64,000 nucleotides of DNA. Origin: Flavobacterium sp. N2270 (lineage in GTDB: Bacteria > Bacteroidota > Bacteroidia > Flavobacteriales > Flavobacteriaceae). Of the stretch, positions 12,420 to 20,873 are shown piece after piece (position 1 is the first letter of the stretch; every line of letters begins with the position of its first letter). Below the pieces are notes generated by a model. The model saw only the letters and a list, made by a program, of their open reading frames with translations, did not search any database and had not been told where the DNA came from. The stretch covers positions 2,542,001 through 2,606,000 of the forward strand of contig NZ_CP110005.1 in NCBI RefSeq assembly GCF_025947225.1, given 5' to 3'. The position numbers were made by a program, and so were the translations under genes.

Positions 12420-12867
12420 ATTCAATTGATAAGATTTTATATTTCATTCCGTTAAATTCAAATTTATCGTTTACTTCTTTTCCAAGCATTATTTTACCTA
12501 AAGGAGAATTTGGTGACAGAGCTACAACATCTTTATTATCAATTGTGATTTTTGGCAATGCTGTACTCATAAAAAAAAGAAAAATGTTGGTTTGAATTAA
12601 ACTTCCAATTCCTACTTTTTTATTGATTTTAACAATGTCAATACTTTCTAAAACTTGTTTTTGTTCTAAAACTTCTTTTAACTTATAATTGAGTTTTTCT
12701 TGCTCAATATGCATCATTGACAAAGCGGTTTCGTGCTTATCGCCAGCAGAACCTTTTGCATCGTTTTGAGCATCTTCAGCTAAGTCTGAAATCATTTCAC
12801 GATAATTTTGAATTCTATCGTTTATATGTTCTAGGTAATGATTGTAGATTTGTTGTTTGATTGTCAT
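12418..12867 (-). CDS. GreA/GreB-like C-terminal domain protein
   Basis: A 149-residue protein. The first 75 residues are charged and helical (ISDLAEDAQNDAKGSAGDKHETALSMM), which suggests a coiled coil like the GreA finger. The C-terminal half, IGSLIQTNIFLFFMSTALPKI to VALSPNSPLGKIMLGKEVNDKFEF, resembles the FKBP-like GreA/GreB C-terminal domain, with the SPLG..LLGK-type motif. GreA and GreB rescue backtracked RNA polymerase. This protein could bind polymerase or just share the fold, and the N-terminal part is not a normal GreA coiled coil. I recall related flavobacterial proteins carrying a misleading '3-oxoacyl-ACP synthase' label; nothing here supports that. Confidence 0.65.
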   Translation of the reverse strand: MTIKQQIYNHYLEHINDRIQNYREMISDLAEDAQNDAKGSAGDKHETALSMMHIEQEKLNYKLKEVLEQKQVLESIDIVKINKKVGIGSLIQTNIFLFFMSTALPKITIDNKDVVALSPNSPLGKIMLGKEVNDKFEFNGMKYKILSIE

Positions 12868-12890
12868 TTGGTTTTTTTTTGAACCACGAA

Positions 12891-12950
12891 GAGCACAAAG
12901 CGCACAATTTTTTAGTGAACTTTATGCCTTCTTCATAACCCTGTGGTTAG
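12891..12950. repeat. Intergenic repeat of the AACCAC-AAG-GCACAAAG type, with inverted ends
   Basis: The gap between the barrel gene and the GreA-like gene holds AACCACGAAGAGCACAAAG followed by a degenerate mirror ending in GTGGTTAG. The outer arms AACCAC (12892-12897) and GTGGTT (12943-12948) are complementary. I recall this wording (AACCACAAAGAGCACAAAG and so on) as a dispersed intergenic repeat in many bacterial genomes. Confidence 0.55.
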
Positions 12951-12953
12951 TAT

Positions 12954-14708
12954 TTAAAAATCAAACTTATAATTAGCGCCTAACATAATTTGTATTCCTT
13001 GAACTGGGAAATTTGCCCAACGGTTGTATTGTTGGTTTGCCAAATTGTTTCCTCTTAAGAAAGCCGTTAAACGCGCATTGTATTTATAACCTATATGTGC
13101 ATTTAAATCGAAATAACTGTCCAATGTAACTTCTTGCTGTGTATATGTTCCTGGATTAATTAACAAATCGTCTTGAACTGTAACCACATCTTTTCTTTCT
13201 CCAACGAAGAACACATTTGTACCTGCATACCATTTTTCTGTCAGGTTGAAATCTAAAGTTGTTCCAACTTTTAATTGCGGTAAATTCCACGCTTCTGCTT
13301 GAACATCAGAAGTGAAATTATTATACGTTCCGTTAATTCCGAAAGTAACATTTTTAGAAAAATCGGCTTTCAATTCTCCAAAGAAACTGATTGTTTTTAC
13401 ATTATCATACACAACATTAAATGAGTTTCCGTATGCATAACCTTCGGTATTTGTATTTCCTAAAACGTATTCATTACTTACAAATAATGCTTTGTTATCT
13501 TCGTTTTTAAGACTTCCTCTAATATTAAAAGCAACAGAACTAGCCAACTTTCCTTTCATACCTACATAAATATCATATTTATTATCTGTTGGAGCAATGA
13601 ATAAAGTTGGAGAAACAAATGCATTTTGATCTACAAAATCAGCATACGAATTTTGAGTCAATCCACCTTCTGCACCCGCATAACCAACTAAAATATCGCC
13701 AACAATTCGATACGATGCTTTTACGTTTGGATATACAAACAACTTACTATCACTTGCACCGTCATTTTTTGCAGTTGTATAGAAAACTCCAGCGCCAATT
13801 TGCACTGACAAATCATCTTTTTGATATAAAATACTTGGTTTAATTCCGAAAAGAACGTTGCTATAATCGATTGTACTTGTATTTAAATAATTTTTTTTAA
13901 AATTTCCACCAACGTAATCTACAATAACATCAGCTTTGATTTTTTGGTCGAATGCCTCCACATCGAAAGAAGGTTTTACAAAAAAGCGGTTTTCACCAGA
14001 ACCTTGTCCGTCAGAGAAACGCTTAAATTGCATTGAAGCATCTTTGAAAAAACTTTTCTTAAATTCCACTTTTCCGCCAAGAACAATTGTGTTATACGAT
14101 TGAGAAGAGTCAATTCCGTCAATTGTAGCTTGATCATAAAATATATTTTCGATAGGCAAACCGTACCAATTATAGATTTGATTTTTAACACCTAAATCGA
14201 TGTTCCAATTCATATCTCTTTCTCTAACACCATAAGTAACATCTAAACTAGTGTTATAATATTTATCGTCTAAAACAACATCTTTAATTCCGCCTTGAGA
14301 AGATAAGTGACGAAGCATTCCGCCAATATAGCTAGTTCTGCTCAAATTTTCGGTAATGAATAATTCTGCATTTATGGTTGGATAATTTCCAAAACCTAAA
14401 GTTGCGTAATTATTGTATAGTTTTACTTTTTCAGCTTTATCAACATCAGCTGCTTTTCCTTTTGCAGGCGTAAACGTAGATGCCACTGGAAATGAGAAAA
14501 TATTATATTCAATTACTTCTTTTTGTGTATTGTCTTCATCTTCAATAACAGGTGTTTCTTTTACCTTAAAAGCATCTGAAATTGTTGGCGTGTATGGTTT
14601 TACAATGTTTACCACTTCTGAACCAATATTTTCATCTTTTACTTGTCCAAAAGTAAACTGTGTTGCAAATGCAAAAACTCCTATGATTATATATTTTGTA
14701 TTCTTCAT
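12954..14708 (-). CDS. TonB-receptor-like outer-membrane beta-barrel without a plug domain
   Basis: A 584-residue protein with a type I signal peptide (MKNTKYIIIGVFAFATQFTFG). Residues 25-85 form an extended, charged segment (VVNIVKPYTPTISDAF, then STFTPAKGKAADVDKAEKV). After this, beta strands in the style of a TonB-dependent receptor run to the end: LYNNYATLGFGNYPTINAEL, SYNTIVLGGKVEF, and a final strand IQIMLGANYKFDF ending in Phe, as outer-membrane barrels do. The C-terminal NNLANQQYNRW also matches TonB receptors. No plug domain is seen and the length is short for a receptor. It lies 58 bases after the giant TPR gene, so the two probably work together. Confidence 0.75.
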   Translation of the reverse strand: MKNTKYIIIGVFAFATQFTFGQVKDENIGSEVVNIVKPYTPTISDAFKVKETPVIEDEDNTQKEVIEYNIFSFPVASTFTPAKGKAADVDKAEKVKLYNNYATLGFGNYPTINAELFITENLSRTSYIGGMLRHLSSQGGIKDVVLDDKYYNTSLDVTYGVRERDMNWNIDLGVKNQIYNWYGLPIENIFYDQATIDGIDSSQSYNTIVLGGKVEFKKSFFKDASMQFKRFSDGQGSGENRFFVKPSFDVEAFDQKIKADVIVDYVGGNFKKNYLNTSTIDYSNVLFGIKPSILYQKDDLSVQIGAGVFYTTAKNDGASDSKLFVYPNVKASYRIVGDILVGYAGAEGGLTQNSYADFVDQNAFVSPTLFIAPTDNKYDIYVGMKGKLASSVAFNIRGSLKNEDNKALFVSNEYVLGNTNTEGYAYGNSFNVVYDNVKTISFFGELKADFSKNVTFGINGTYNNFTSDVQAEAWNLPQLKVGTTLDFNLTEKWYAGTNVFFVGERKDVVTVQDDLLINPGTYTQQEVTLDSYFDLNAHIGYKYNARLTAFLRGNNLANQQYNRWANFPVQGIQIMLGANYKFDF

Positions 14709-14723
14709 ATTTAATTTTATTGG

Positions 14724-14754
14724 TGAGATTCTTCGACAAGCTCAGAATGACAAC
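14724..14754. repeat. Dispersed intergenic repeat (GAGATTCTTCGACAAGCTCAG type)
   Basis: The short gap between the TPR gene and the barrel gene contains GAGATTCTTCGACAAGCTCA followed by GAATGACAA. I recall this wording as a repeat scattered through intergenic regions of many bacterial genomes. It sits directly before the barrel ATG at 14708 and may affect its expression. Confidence 0.5.
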
Positions 14755-14766
14755 TTAATAAATAAT

Positions 14767-17700
14767 TTATTTTGTGATAGATGAATTGGTTTTAGCTTCT
14801 TCTGTTTTGATTTTCTCTAATTCAGCTTTTGCTTCTTCAACAACATCTGGAAAATCGGTAAAGTTTTTAATTACACTTTCTAAAATGTAAGTGGCTTGAA
14901 AACTGTCTTTTAATCCGTAGAAGTTTTTAGCCATAACTACTAAGCCTTTTGCTCCATAATATTTATAACCAGAATAATCTTTGGCAATTTTTTGAACTAC
15001 AACATTTGAAGTTTCAAACTGACCTTCTTTATTTTTAAAATAAGCGTCGTAAAATAATGCTTCGGCAGCTAATTCACCTTTCGCAATTTTTAATAATTTC
15101 GCATAAGCTTCTTTCGCTTTAGCCTCGTTATTTGTTTTCATTGCTGCACGAGCTACGATAATTTGAGCATCACTTTTAACTCTGTCTTCGGTTTTGTCGT
15201 TTGCTAATACTTTATCTGCATAAACAACTGCATTTGCATAATCTTCTTTGTCGTAATATGCTTTCATTAAATTAGATTGAGCAAAAGTTACGTTTTGAGG
15301 AAAATCAGCTTCTGTTTCTAATCGTTTTAAAACCGGAATAGCTTTTGTATAGTCCTTAGCTTTTAAATGAACTTGACTTAAACGAGCCAATGCTTGTTCG
15401 GTAAATTCACTTCTTGGTTTATCAACTACAAATTCGTAATGCTTTACTGAATTGCTTTCTAGACCATCAGCAAAATACAATTGTGCTAAATAGAAGTTTG
15501 CATTTAATGCATGTAAACCTTGAGGGAATTTTGAAACATAATTTGAAAAACCTGCAATGGCTTGTTTTGAATTATTCATTAAATATTGCTTTTCAGCAGA
15601 TTCATAAGTTGTATTATCTAAATCGGCATTTGAGACTTCAACGAAACTTAGAGTTTTAACCCAATCTGCATATTCATCTACTCTACCGTTATCTACATAA
15701 ATTAAACGAGCTGTTGCAACCGCTTCCAAAGATTCAGGAGAATTTGGAAATTCAGCAACCACCTTTTTGAATTTAGTTAAAGCTTGTTCGCTTTTATTTC
15801 CGTTATAATATATTAATCCTTGTTTTAAAATAGATTTTGCTACGTAAGAACTTGTTTTATTCGTTTGAATTAACTTATCATACGTTGCAATAGCTTTATC
15901 GGTTTGGTTTTCGTTTACATAGGTATTTCCTAATTCATAATACGCATCATCTGCATATTGAGAACTCGGATATGTTTTAACGAATTTTTCTAAATCTTCA
16001 ATTTTCCTATCATTTTTACCAACAAAACCGTAACTGATTCCTTTTTGGAAAGCAGCATAATCTGCATCAACACTTTTTAAATCGATTGCTTTATTATAAG
16101 CATCCATTGCTGGCCAATATTTGGTAGAAATAAAATTACAATCACCCAAACGCAAATAAGCATCTGTTTGTCGTACTTTATCGTCTTTTACAACAGCAAT
16201 ATAATCTCCAAAATATTTTATAGCATTGTCGTATTCTTTTAATTTGAAATAAGCATACGCTAAGTTATAGTTTGCATTTTTAAATTCAGGAGTAGTTTTA
16301 GCATTTGCATCATTTACAAATTGCAAGAAACTTAATTTAGCTTCGTTGAAATTATCTAAACTGTATTCTGTTTCTGCTTTCCAAAATGTTGCTCTTGCAG
16401 AAAACTTAGCATCTTGTCTTTCTGCAATAGATTTTTTAAATAAATCGTAAGCACCTTTATAATCCCCATCAGTATATAGTTCTAAACCTCTGTAGAAAGC
16501 AACTTTTTGGTACGCTAATTTATTTTCTGGTCCTCTATTTTTTTCTAATAAAACTAAAGCTTCTTTATAATTTTTAGAAGTGATGTATGAACTAATCAAT
16601 AAAGTATTGATTTCTTGTTTATAAGATGTGTTTGGATATTTAGCCAAATAACTATTTAAAACTTGAGGAACTGATTGGTATGGGTTACCAATTTCGTAAC
16701 TCAATTTAGCATAGTTTAAAAAGGCATCTTCTTGGATTTTCTTTTCAAATTCCATTTCTGAAGCCGTTTTAAAAGCATTTAAAGCTTGTTGTTTTTTTTC
16801 GGTCTTTAAATAACTTTCACCTAAATGATAATAGGCATTCTGAGCAACGAAGTCATTTCCGTTGATGATTTTATTGAATTGCGCTATTGCATTTTCAAAA
16901 TCATTTTGTTTGTAATACACATAACCCAATTGGTAATAATCGGTATTATTCCATTTTCCTTTTTTTCCTCTGTAATCTACTAAATACGGAAGCGCTTTAT
17001 CGTATTGTTTTAAGTTGAAATAACTTTCACCAATAATCTTAGATAATTCACTTTTTTCAACAGCATTTGATTTTGGCATTTGCTTCAATCCTAAATCAAT
17101 AGCTTTTTGGAAATTTCCAAGTTTGAAATTCATATCTGCTTGAAAATAGCCCATTTTTTCTTTGTACTTGTCTTTATCCTGAACTTGGTCAAAATACTGA
17201 TTAGCACTTGTATAGTCATCAGATTCATAAGAAAGGTAACCCAAATAATATTTGGCCTGACTACCAAAAGTCTTCGAATTAATAACCTTATTAAAGTATT
17301 TGGTAGCTTCTTTATTATTTTTGGCTGTAAAATAAGCGTATCCTTTTTGGAAATTATATTTTTCCAAATCAGAATACGACATCGATTCTGTATTCGCTTT
17401 ATCAAACCAAGCCAACGATTGTGCATAATTTCCTTGATCAAAATAATAATGAGCCACTTCTATATATGCCTGATTTTGCTTTGTACTTGTAGGATAATCT
17501 TCTACAAAACTTTCAATTAAAGCATCTGCACCCATTTGATTTAAACGAATAGCACAATTTGCAATGTAATAAGCACAGTCAGCCTGAACTTCTTTATTAT
17601 CAACCTGGTTTTTTACTTTGTCAAATAAAATTTGAGCTGATTGATATTGCATATCTTTATACAAAGCAAGTGCGTTATCAAATTCTTTTAATTCATGCGT

Positions 17701-17781
17701 ATAAACAGACGATTGTTGTCCAAATACTGAAAATGAAATTAAAAATAAAAACAGAAATCTTAGTTTAATTATTGGAATCAT
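14767..17781 (-). CDS. Large secreted tetratricopeptide-repeat protein
   Basis: A 1004-residue protein with a signal peptide (MIPIIKLRFLFLFLISFSVFG). Nearly the whole mature part is helical TPR or TPR-like repeats with the usual spacing, for example NAYYHLGESYLKTEKKQQALNAF, DAYYELGNTYVNENQTDKAIATYDK and RLGDCNFISTKYWPAMDAYNKAI. Such proteins form scaffolds for protein complexes. It probably lies in the periplasm or at the outer membrane, as the export signal has no lipobox cysteine. The downstream barrel gene, 58 bases away, suggests an envelope complex. A -7 box lies 22 bases before the ATG. The exact function is unknown. Confidence 0.85.
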   Translation of the reverse strand: MIPIIKLRFLFLFLISFSVFGQQSSVYTHELKEFDNALALYKDMQYQSAQILFDKVKNQVDNKEVQADCAYYIANCAIRLNQMGADALIESFVEDYPTSTKQNQAYIEVAHYYFDQGNYAQSLAWFDKANTESMSYSDLEKYNFQKGYAYFTAKNNKEATKYFNKVINSKTFGSQAKYYLGYLSYESDDYTSANQYFDQVQDKDKYKEKMGYFQADMNFKLGNFQKAIDLGLKQMPKSNAVEKSELSKIIGESYFNLKQYDKALPYLVDYRGKKGKWNNTDYYQLGYVYYKQNDFENAIAQFNKIINGNDFVAQNAYYHLGESYLKTEKKQQALNAFKTASEMEFEKKIQEDAFLNYAKLSYEIGNPYQSVPQVLNSYLAKYPNTSYKQEINTLLISSYITSKNYKEALVLLEKNRGPENKLAYQKVAFYRGLELYTDGDYKGAYDLFKKSIAERQDAKFSARATFWKAETEYSLDNFNEAKLSFLQFVNDANAKTTPEFKNANYNLAYAYFKLKEYDNAIKYFGDYIAVVKDDKVRQTDAYLRLGDCNFISTKYWPAMDAYNKAIDLKSVDADYAAFQKGISYGFVGKNDRKIEDLEKFVKTYPSSQYADDAYYELGNTYVNENQTDKAIATYDKLIQTNKTSSYVAKSILKQGLIYYNGNKSEQALTKFKKVVAEFPNSPESLEAVATARLIYVDNGRVDEYADWVKTLSFVEVSNADLDNTTYESAEKQYLMNNSKQAIAGFSNYVSKFPQGLHALNANFYLAQLYFADGLESNSVKHYEFVVDKPRSEFTEQALARLSQVHLKAKDYTKAIPVLKRLETEADFPQNVTFAQSNLMKAYYDKEDYANAVVYADKVLANDKTEDRVKSDAQIIVARAAMKTNNEAKAKEAYAKLLKIAKGELAAEALFYDAYFKNKEGQFETSNVVVQKIAKDYSGYKYYGAKGLVVMAKNFYGLKDSFQATYILESVIKNFTDFPDVVEEAKAELEKIKTEEAKTNSSITK

Positions 17782-17802
17782 TTGGCCTTATTTTATTGCT
17801 TT

Positions 17803-17810
17803 CAAATATA
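17803..17810 (-). promoter_or_regulatory. -7 promoter box of the TPR-barrel unit
   Basis: On the reverse strand this reads TATATTTG, a perfect TAnnTTTG, 22 bases before the TPR ATG. About 21 bases further upstream is TTTC, a weak -33 candidate. Confidence 0.5.
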
Positions 17811-17891
17811 GATTTTATATACTTATTAACGAAAGAGATTAACGTTTTATTGTAAAAGATTATTAACATTTTTATCAACGATAACAATAAT

Positions 17892-17919
17892 TTGCATCAT
17901 ATTTAAGTTTTATATTTTG
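17892..17919 (+). promoter_or_regulatory. Candidate ftsE promoter
   Basis: TTG at 17892-17894 (within TTTG) is followed after 16 bases by TATATTTTG at 17911-17919, a -7 box with one extra base. It faces away from the TPR promoter, so the gap 17782-17968 is a divergent promoter region. The distance to the ftsE ATG is about 50 bases. Confidence 0.4.
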
Positions 17920-17968
17920 AAAGCGAAAATATAGTTATTACATTTACACATTAAATTAGAGTTACATT

Positions 17969-18652
17969 ATGTCACAAACCATTCTTTCATTAAAAAACGT
18001 TTCTATTTTTCAAGAGAAAAATCCAGTTTTAACCAATATTAATTTAGAAGTTAATAAAGGAGAATTCATCTATTTGATTGGAAAAACTGGAGCTGGAAAA
18101 AGTAGTTTTTTAAAAACACTTTATGCCGATTTAACTTTGACTGAAGGTGAAGGAAATATAGTTGACTATGATTTAAAAACCTTAAAAGAAAATGACATTC
18201 CTTACCTGAGAAGAAAATTAGGTGTTGTATTTCAGGATTTTAAACTTTTACCCGATAGAAATGTAAAAGAAAATCTACTTTTTGTTTTAAAAGCAACAGG
18301 TTGGATTGAAAAAGAGGAAATGAATGTGAAAATTGATGAAGTTTTAGACAAAGTTGGGATGAAAAACTACCAATCTAAAATGCCACATCAATTATCTGGT
18401 GGAGAACAACAACGTATTGCCATTGCTAGAGCTTTGTTAAACGATCCTGAATTAATTTTAGCCGATGAACCAACAGGAAACCTTGATCCGCAAACCAGTT
18501 CTGAAGTAATGCAAGTTTTAAAAAACATTAACGCTACAGGTAAAACGATAATTATGGCAACTCATGATTATGCTTTATTGCTTAAATATCCTTCAAAAAC
18601 ATTAAAATTTGATGAAGGAAAAGTGTTTGAAGTAGTTCAAAGAACGGTGTAA
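17969..18652 (+). CDS. ftsE: Cell-division ATP-binding protein FtsE
   Basis: A 227-residue ABC ATPase. FtsE works with the membrane protein FtsX at the division septum to activate cell-wall hydrolases. Visible motifs are the Walker [15 protein letters not shown] near residue 36-50, the Q-loop [13 protein letters not shown], the signature [16 protein letters not shown] near 140, Walker [13 protein letters not shown], and the switch histidine in MATHDY. The KLLPDRNV wording after the Q-loop is characteristic of FtsE rather than of LolD. FtsX is not adjacent. The stop overlaps the next start in TAATG, so the glycosyltransferase downstream is translationally coupled. Confidence 0.92.
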   Translation: MSQTILSLKNVSIFQEKNPVLTNINLEVNKGEFIYLIGKTGAGKSSFLKTLYADLTLTEGEGNIVDYDLKTLKENDIPYLRRKLGVVFQDFKLLPDRNVKENLLFVLKATGWIEKEEMNVKIDEVLDKVGMKNYQSKMPHQLSGGEQQRIAIARALLNDPELILADEPTGNLDPQTSSEVMQVLKNINATGKTIIMATHDYALLLKYPSKTLKFDEGKVFEVVQRTV

Positions 18653-19536
18653 TGCTTTCTATTTTAATTCCAACTTATAACTACAAATGTTATGACCTTG
18701 TTGTAGAATTAAAAAAACAATGCGATTTAGTTCCTATAGAATATGAAATTATTGTTTTAGACGATGCTAGTGCTCTTCAAATACAAGAAAATCTTGCTAT
18801 AAATACTTTAGAAAATTGTTCCTATCAAAGTAATTCGTCAAATTTAGGCAGAGCTAACAATATTAACAAGCTTATAAATCTTTCAAATTTTAATTATTGT
18901 TTGATTTTAGATTGTGATGTTTTTCCTAAAAACGATAGCTTTATTTCTAATTATTTAACCGAAATTAATTCTGAGAAAAGTATCGTTTTTGGAGGAATTG
19001 ATTATCAACCGAAAACTCCAAGTCCAAATGAAATGTTGCGCTGGAAATACGGTATAAATAGAGAAGCTGTTTCTGTAGAAAAAAGAAAAAAAAATCCATA
19101 CAATAATCTATTGACTTCAAATATTTTAATTTCAAAAAAAATATTTAAAACTCATTTATTTCATACTGAAATTATTGAATACGGTTATGAAGATTTGGTC
19201 TTTGCAAAAAAATTAGAACATGAAAAAATTCCAATAAAAAATATAGAAAATGAAGTATTTCATTTAAATTTAGAAACATCGGTTGAATTTCTTCAAAAAA
19301 CGGAACGCGCTTTAAACAACTTATTTTTCCTGGAAACAACTGGAATACTTCCATTACAATCAACTAAAGTTACAAAATTACATAACAAAGTTAAACAACT
19401 TCATCTTAACAAATTATTTGGGAAACTATTTGACCTTACAAGTTCGATATTAAAACAAAACCTTTGTTCTAAAAATCCAAATTTAGTTATATTTGACCTT
19501 TACAAAATTTTATACTATTGTAATATTTCTAAATAA
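18652..19536 (+). CDS. Family 2 glycosyltransferase
   Basis: A 294-residue GT-A fold glycosyltransferase. The N-terminal strand [17 protein letters not shown] and the motif IIVLDDAS hold the nucleotide-binding aspartates. NLGRANNINKLI and LILDCDVFPKN supply the DxD metal site near residue 87-91. The predicted acceptor region includes EYGYEDLVFAKKLEHE, an ED motif typical of inverting GT2 enzymes. It should transfer a sugar from a nucleotide donor to a lipid-linked glycan on the cytoplasmic face of the inner membrane. It overlaps ftsE by one base and abuts the next GT2 gene with no gap. Confidence 0.85.
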   Translation: MLSILIPTYNYKCYDLVVELKKQCDLVPIEYEIIVLDDASALQIQENLAINTLENCSYQSNSSNLGRANNINKLINLSNFNYCLILDCDVFPKNDSFISNYLTEINSEKSIVFGGIDYQPKTPSPNEMLRWKYGINREAVSVEKRKKNPYNNLLTSNILISKKIFKTHLFHTEIIEYGYEDLVFAKKLEHEKIPIKNIENEVFHLNLETSVEFLQKTERALNNLFFLETTGILPLQSTKVTKLHNKVKQLHLNKLFGKLFDLTSSILKQNLCSKNPNLVIFDLYKILYYCNISK

Positions 19537-20472
19537 ATGCCATTAATTTCTGTTGTAATTCCGTTGTACAATAAAGGTTTCATTATAAAAGAAACTTTAG
19601 AATCTGTATTGGAACAAACGTTTACCGATTATGAAATTATAATTGTAGACGATGGTTCAACAGACAATGGTTATGAAGTTGTAAAAGAATTTTCCGATAA
19701 TAGAATTCACTTATTTCAACAAGAGAACAAAGGAGCAGCATCGGCAAGGAATCTAGGAATTGAAAAAAGTGCAGGAATTTACATTGCTTTTTTAGATGCA
19801 GATGATCATTGGGAAACTAATCATTTAGAAGAATTAGTAAAACTAGCTGATAAATATCCAAATTGTGGTGCATATTGTTCGAGATATCAAATAAAAAACT
19901 CAATAAATTCAATACATCAACCATATTTTAAGAATATCACAAATGATTTTTATGGAATTGTTGAGAATTATTTTGCATCAAATCATCCCTATAAAATAAA
20001 CATTACTTTAAATCAAATGATTCCTAGAAATATTTTAATGGAATTAGGTTGTTTTACAGAATCAATTACAAATGGTCAGGATCTAGAATTATGGACAAAA
20101 ATAGCTATAAAATATCCTGTTGCATTACACAATAAAACTACGACAACATATAATTATTATTTACCTAATTCTCTATCAAAAAAGAGCATTAAATCAATGA
20201 AACTGATGGATTTTAGTCAGTTTTTAGAAAATGAAAAACAAAACGAAGATTTAAAAGACTTTTTAGACAAATACCGAATTGAATATGCTTTACAGTATAA
20301 AATTGCTGGTGATTATGAAAATTCAAAAAAATATTTAACCGAAGTTAAAAAAACGAACATTTCACTTATAACAAAAATATTATTCAACATTCCTTCAAAA
20401 ATATTAAAGAAATTATTAGCTTTTAAACATTGGTTAAGAAAAAAAGGAATTGATTTTACGGTTTATAATTAA
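19537..20472 (+). CDS. Family 2 glycosyltransferase
   Basis: A 311-residue GT2 enzyme. PLISVVIPLYNKGFIIKET begins the GT-A domain, followed by EIIIVDDGSTDNGYEVV (UDP-sugar binding), NKGAASARNLGI, and the DxD-like IAFLDADDHWE near residues 85-95. The catalytic-base region may be TNGQDLELWTKIA near 185. It starts on the base after the upstream GT2 stop and runs tail to tail into the FdtA-like gene, with 4 overlapping bases. Codon use is like its neighbours. Donor and acceptor cannot be told from sequence. It forms the end of the forward ftsE-GT2-GT2 unit. Confidence 0.88.
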   Translation: MPLISVVIPLYNKGFIIKETLESVLEQTFTDYEIIIVDDGSTDNGYEVVKEFSDNRIHLFQQENKGAASARNLGIEKSAGIYIAFLDADDHWETNHLEELVKLADKYPNCGAYCSRYQIKNSINSIHQPYFKNITNDFYGIVENYFASNHPYKINITLNQMIPRNILMELGCFTESITNGQDLELWTKIAIKYPVALHNKTTTTYNYYLPNSLSKKSIKSMKLMDFSQFLENEKQNEDLKDFLDKYRIEYALQYKIAGDYENSKKYLTEVKKTNISLITKILFNIPSKILKKLLAFKHWLRKKGIDFTVYN

Positions 20473-20873
20473 GACTCCTTTTTTAAGAAAATTTCAAAAT
20501 CTCTAATATAATCTTCTTCTTTAAAAACATCGGAAGCAATAACTAAACAAACCGATCCCGAAGAAAAGTTTTTTAATTCACGCCAAATTCCATTGCTTAT
20601 TAGTAACCCTTCAAAAGGCTTATTTAAAGTAATTTTTTTTTGATCATTTCCATCGTTAAGAATAACATCAAAACTTCCAGAAAGTGCAATTAAAAACTCT
20701 TGTTGCTCTATGTGCGAATGGCCGCCACGTTCAGCAGCACTAGGAACATCATATAGATAATAAACACGTTTTATTGGATAAGGAATTACATCATTTTCTA
20801 TAACCGAAAGATTACCTCTTGGATCTTCAATTTTAGGTATTTTAAGTAATTTACAGTCTGATATATTTCGCAT
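20469..20873 (-). CDS. FdtA/QdtA-family sugar 3,4-ketoisomerase (cupin)
   Basis: A 134-residue cupin of the WxcM/FdtA family. These enzymes convert dTDP-4-keto-6-deoxyglucose to the 3-keto isomer, the step before a 3-amination. The markers are IEDPRGNLSVIE at residues 15-26, RVYYLYDVPSAAERGGHSH near 40-58 with the conserved histidines, and NGIWRELKNFS near 95. Stereochemistry (FdtA or QdtA type) cannot be decided by eye. It overlaps the upstream GT2 by 23 bases. The FdtB-like aminotransferase at 25440-26543 is its natural partner, in the same locus and on the same strand. Confidence 0.8.
   Translation of the reverse strand: MRNISDCKLLKIPKIEDPRGNLSVIENDVIPYPIKRVYYLYDVPSAAERGGHSHIEQQEFLIALSGSFDVILNDGNDQKKITLNKPFEGLLISNGIWRELKNFSSGSVCLVIASDVFKEEDYIRDFEIFLKKES

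Noticed and set aside
12361..12420. 19-base perfect palindrome as a mobile-element end
   Set aside because: Its A and T runs and place at the end of a gene fit a bidirectional terminator; no transposase or target duplication is nearby.
13607..13843. Forward open frames inside the barrel and TPR genes (12954-17781)
   Set aside because: They are antisense shadows of long, coherent reverse-strand genes, are Leu/Gln/His-rich, and carry no domain or signal.
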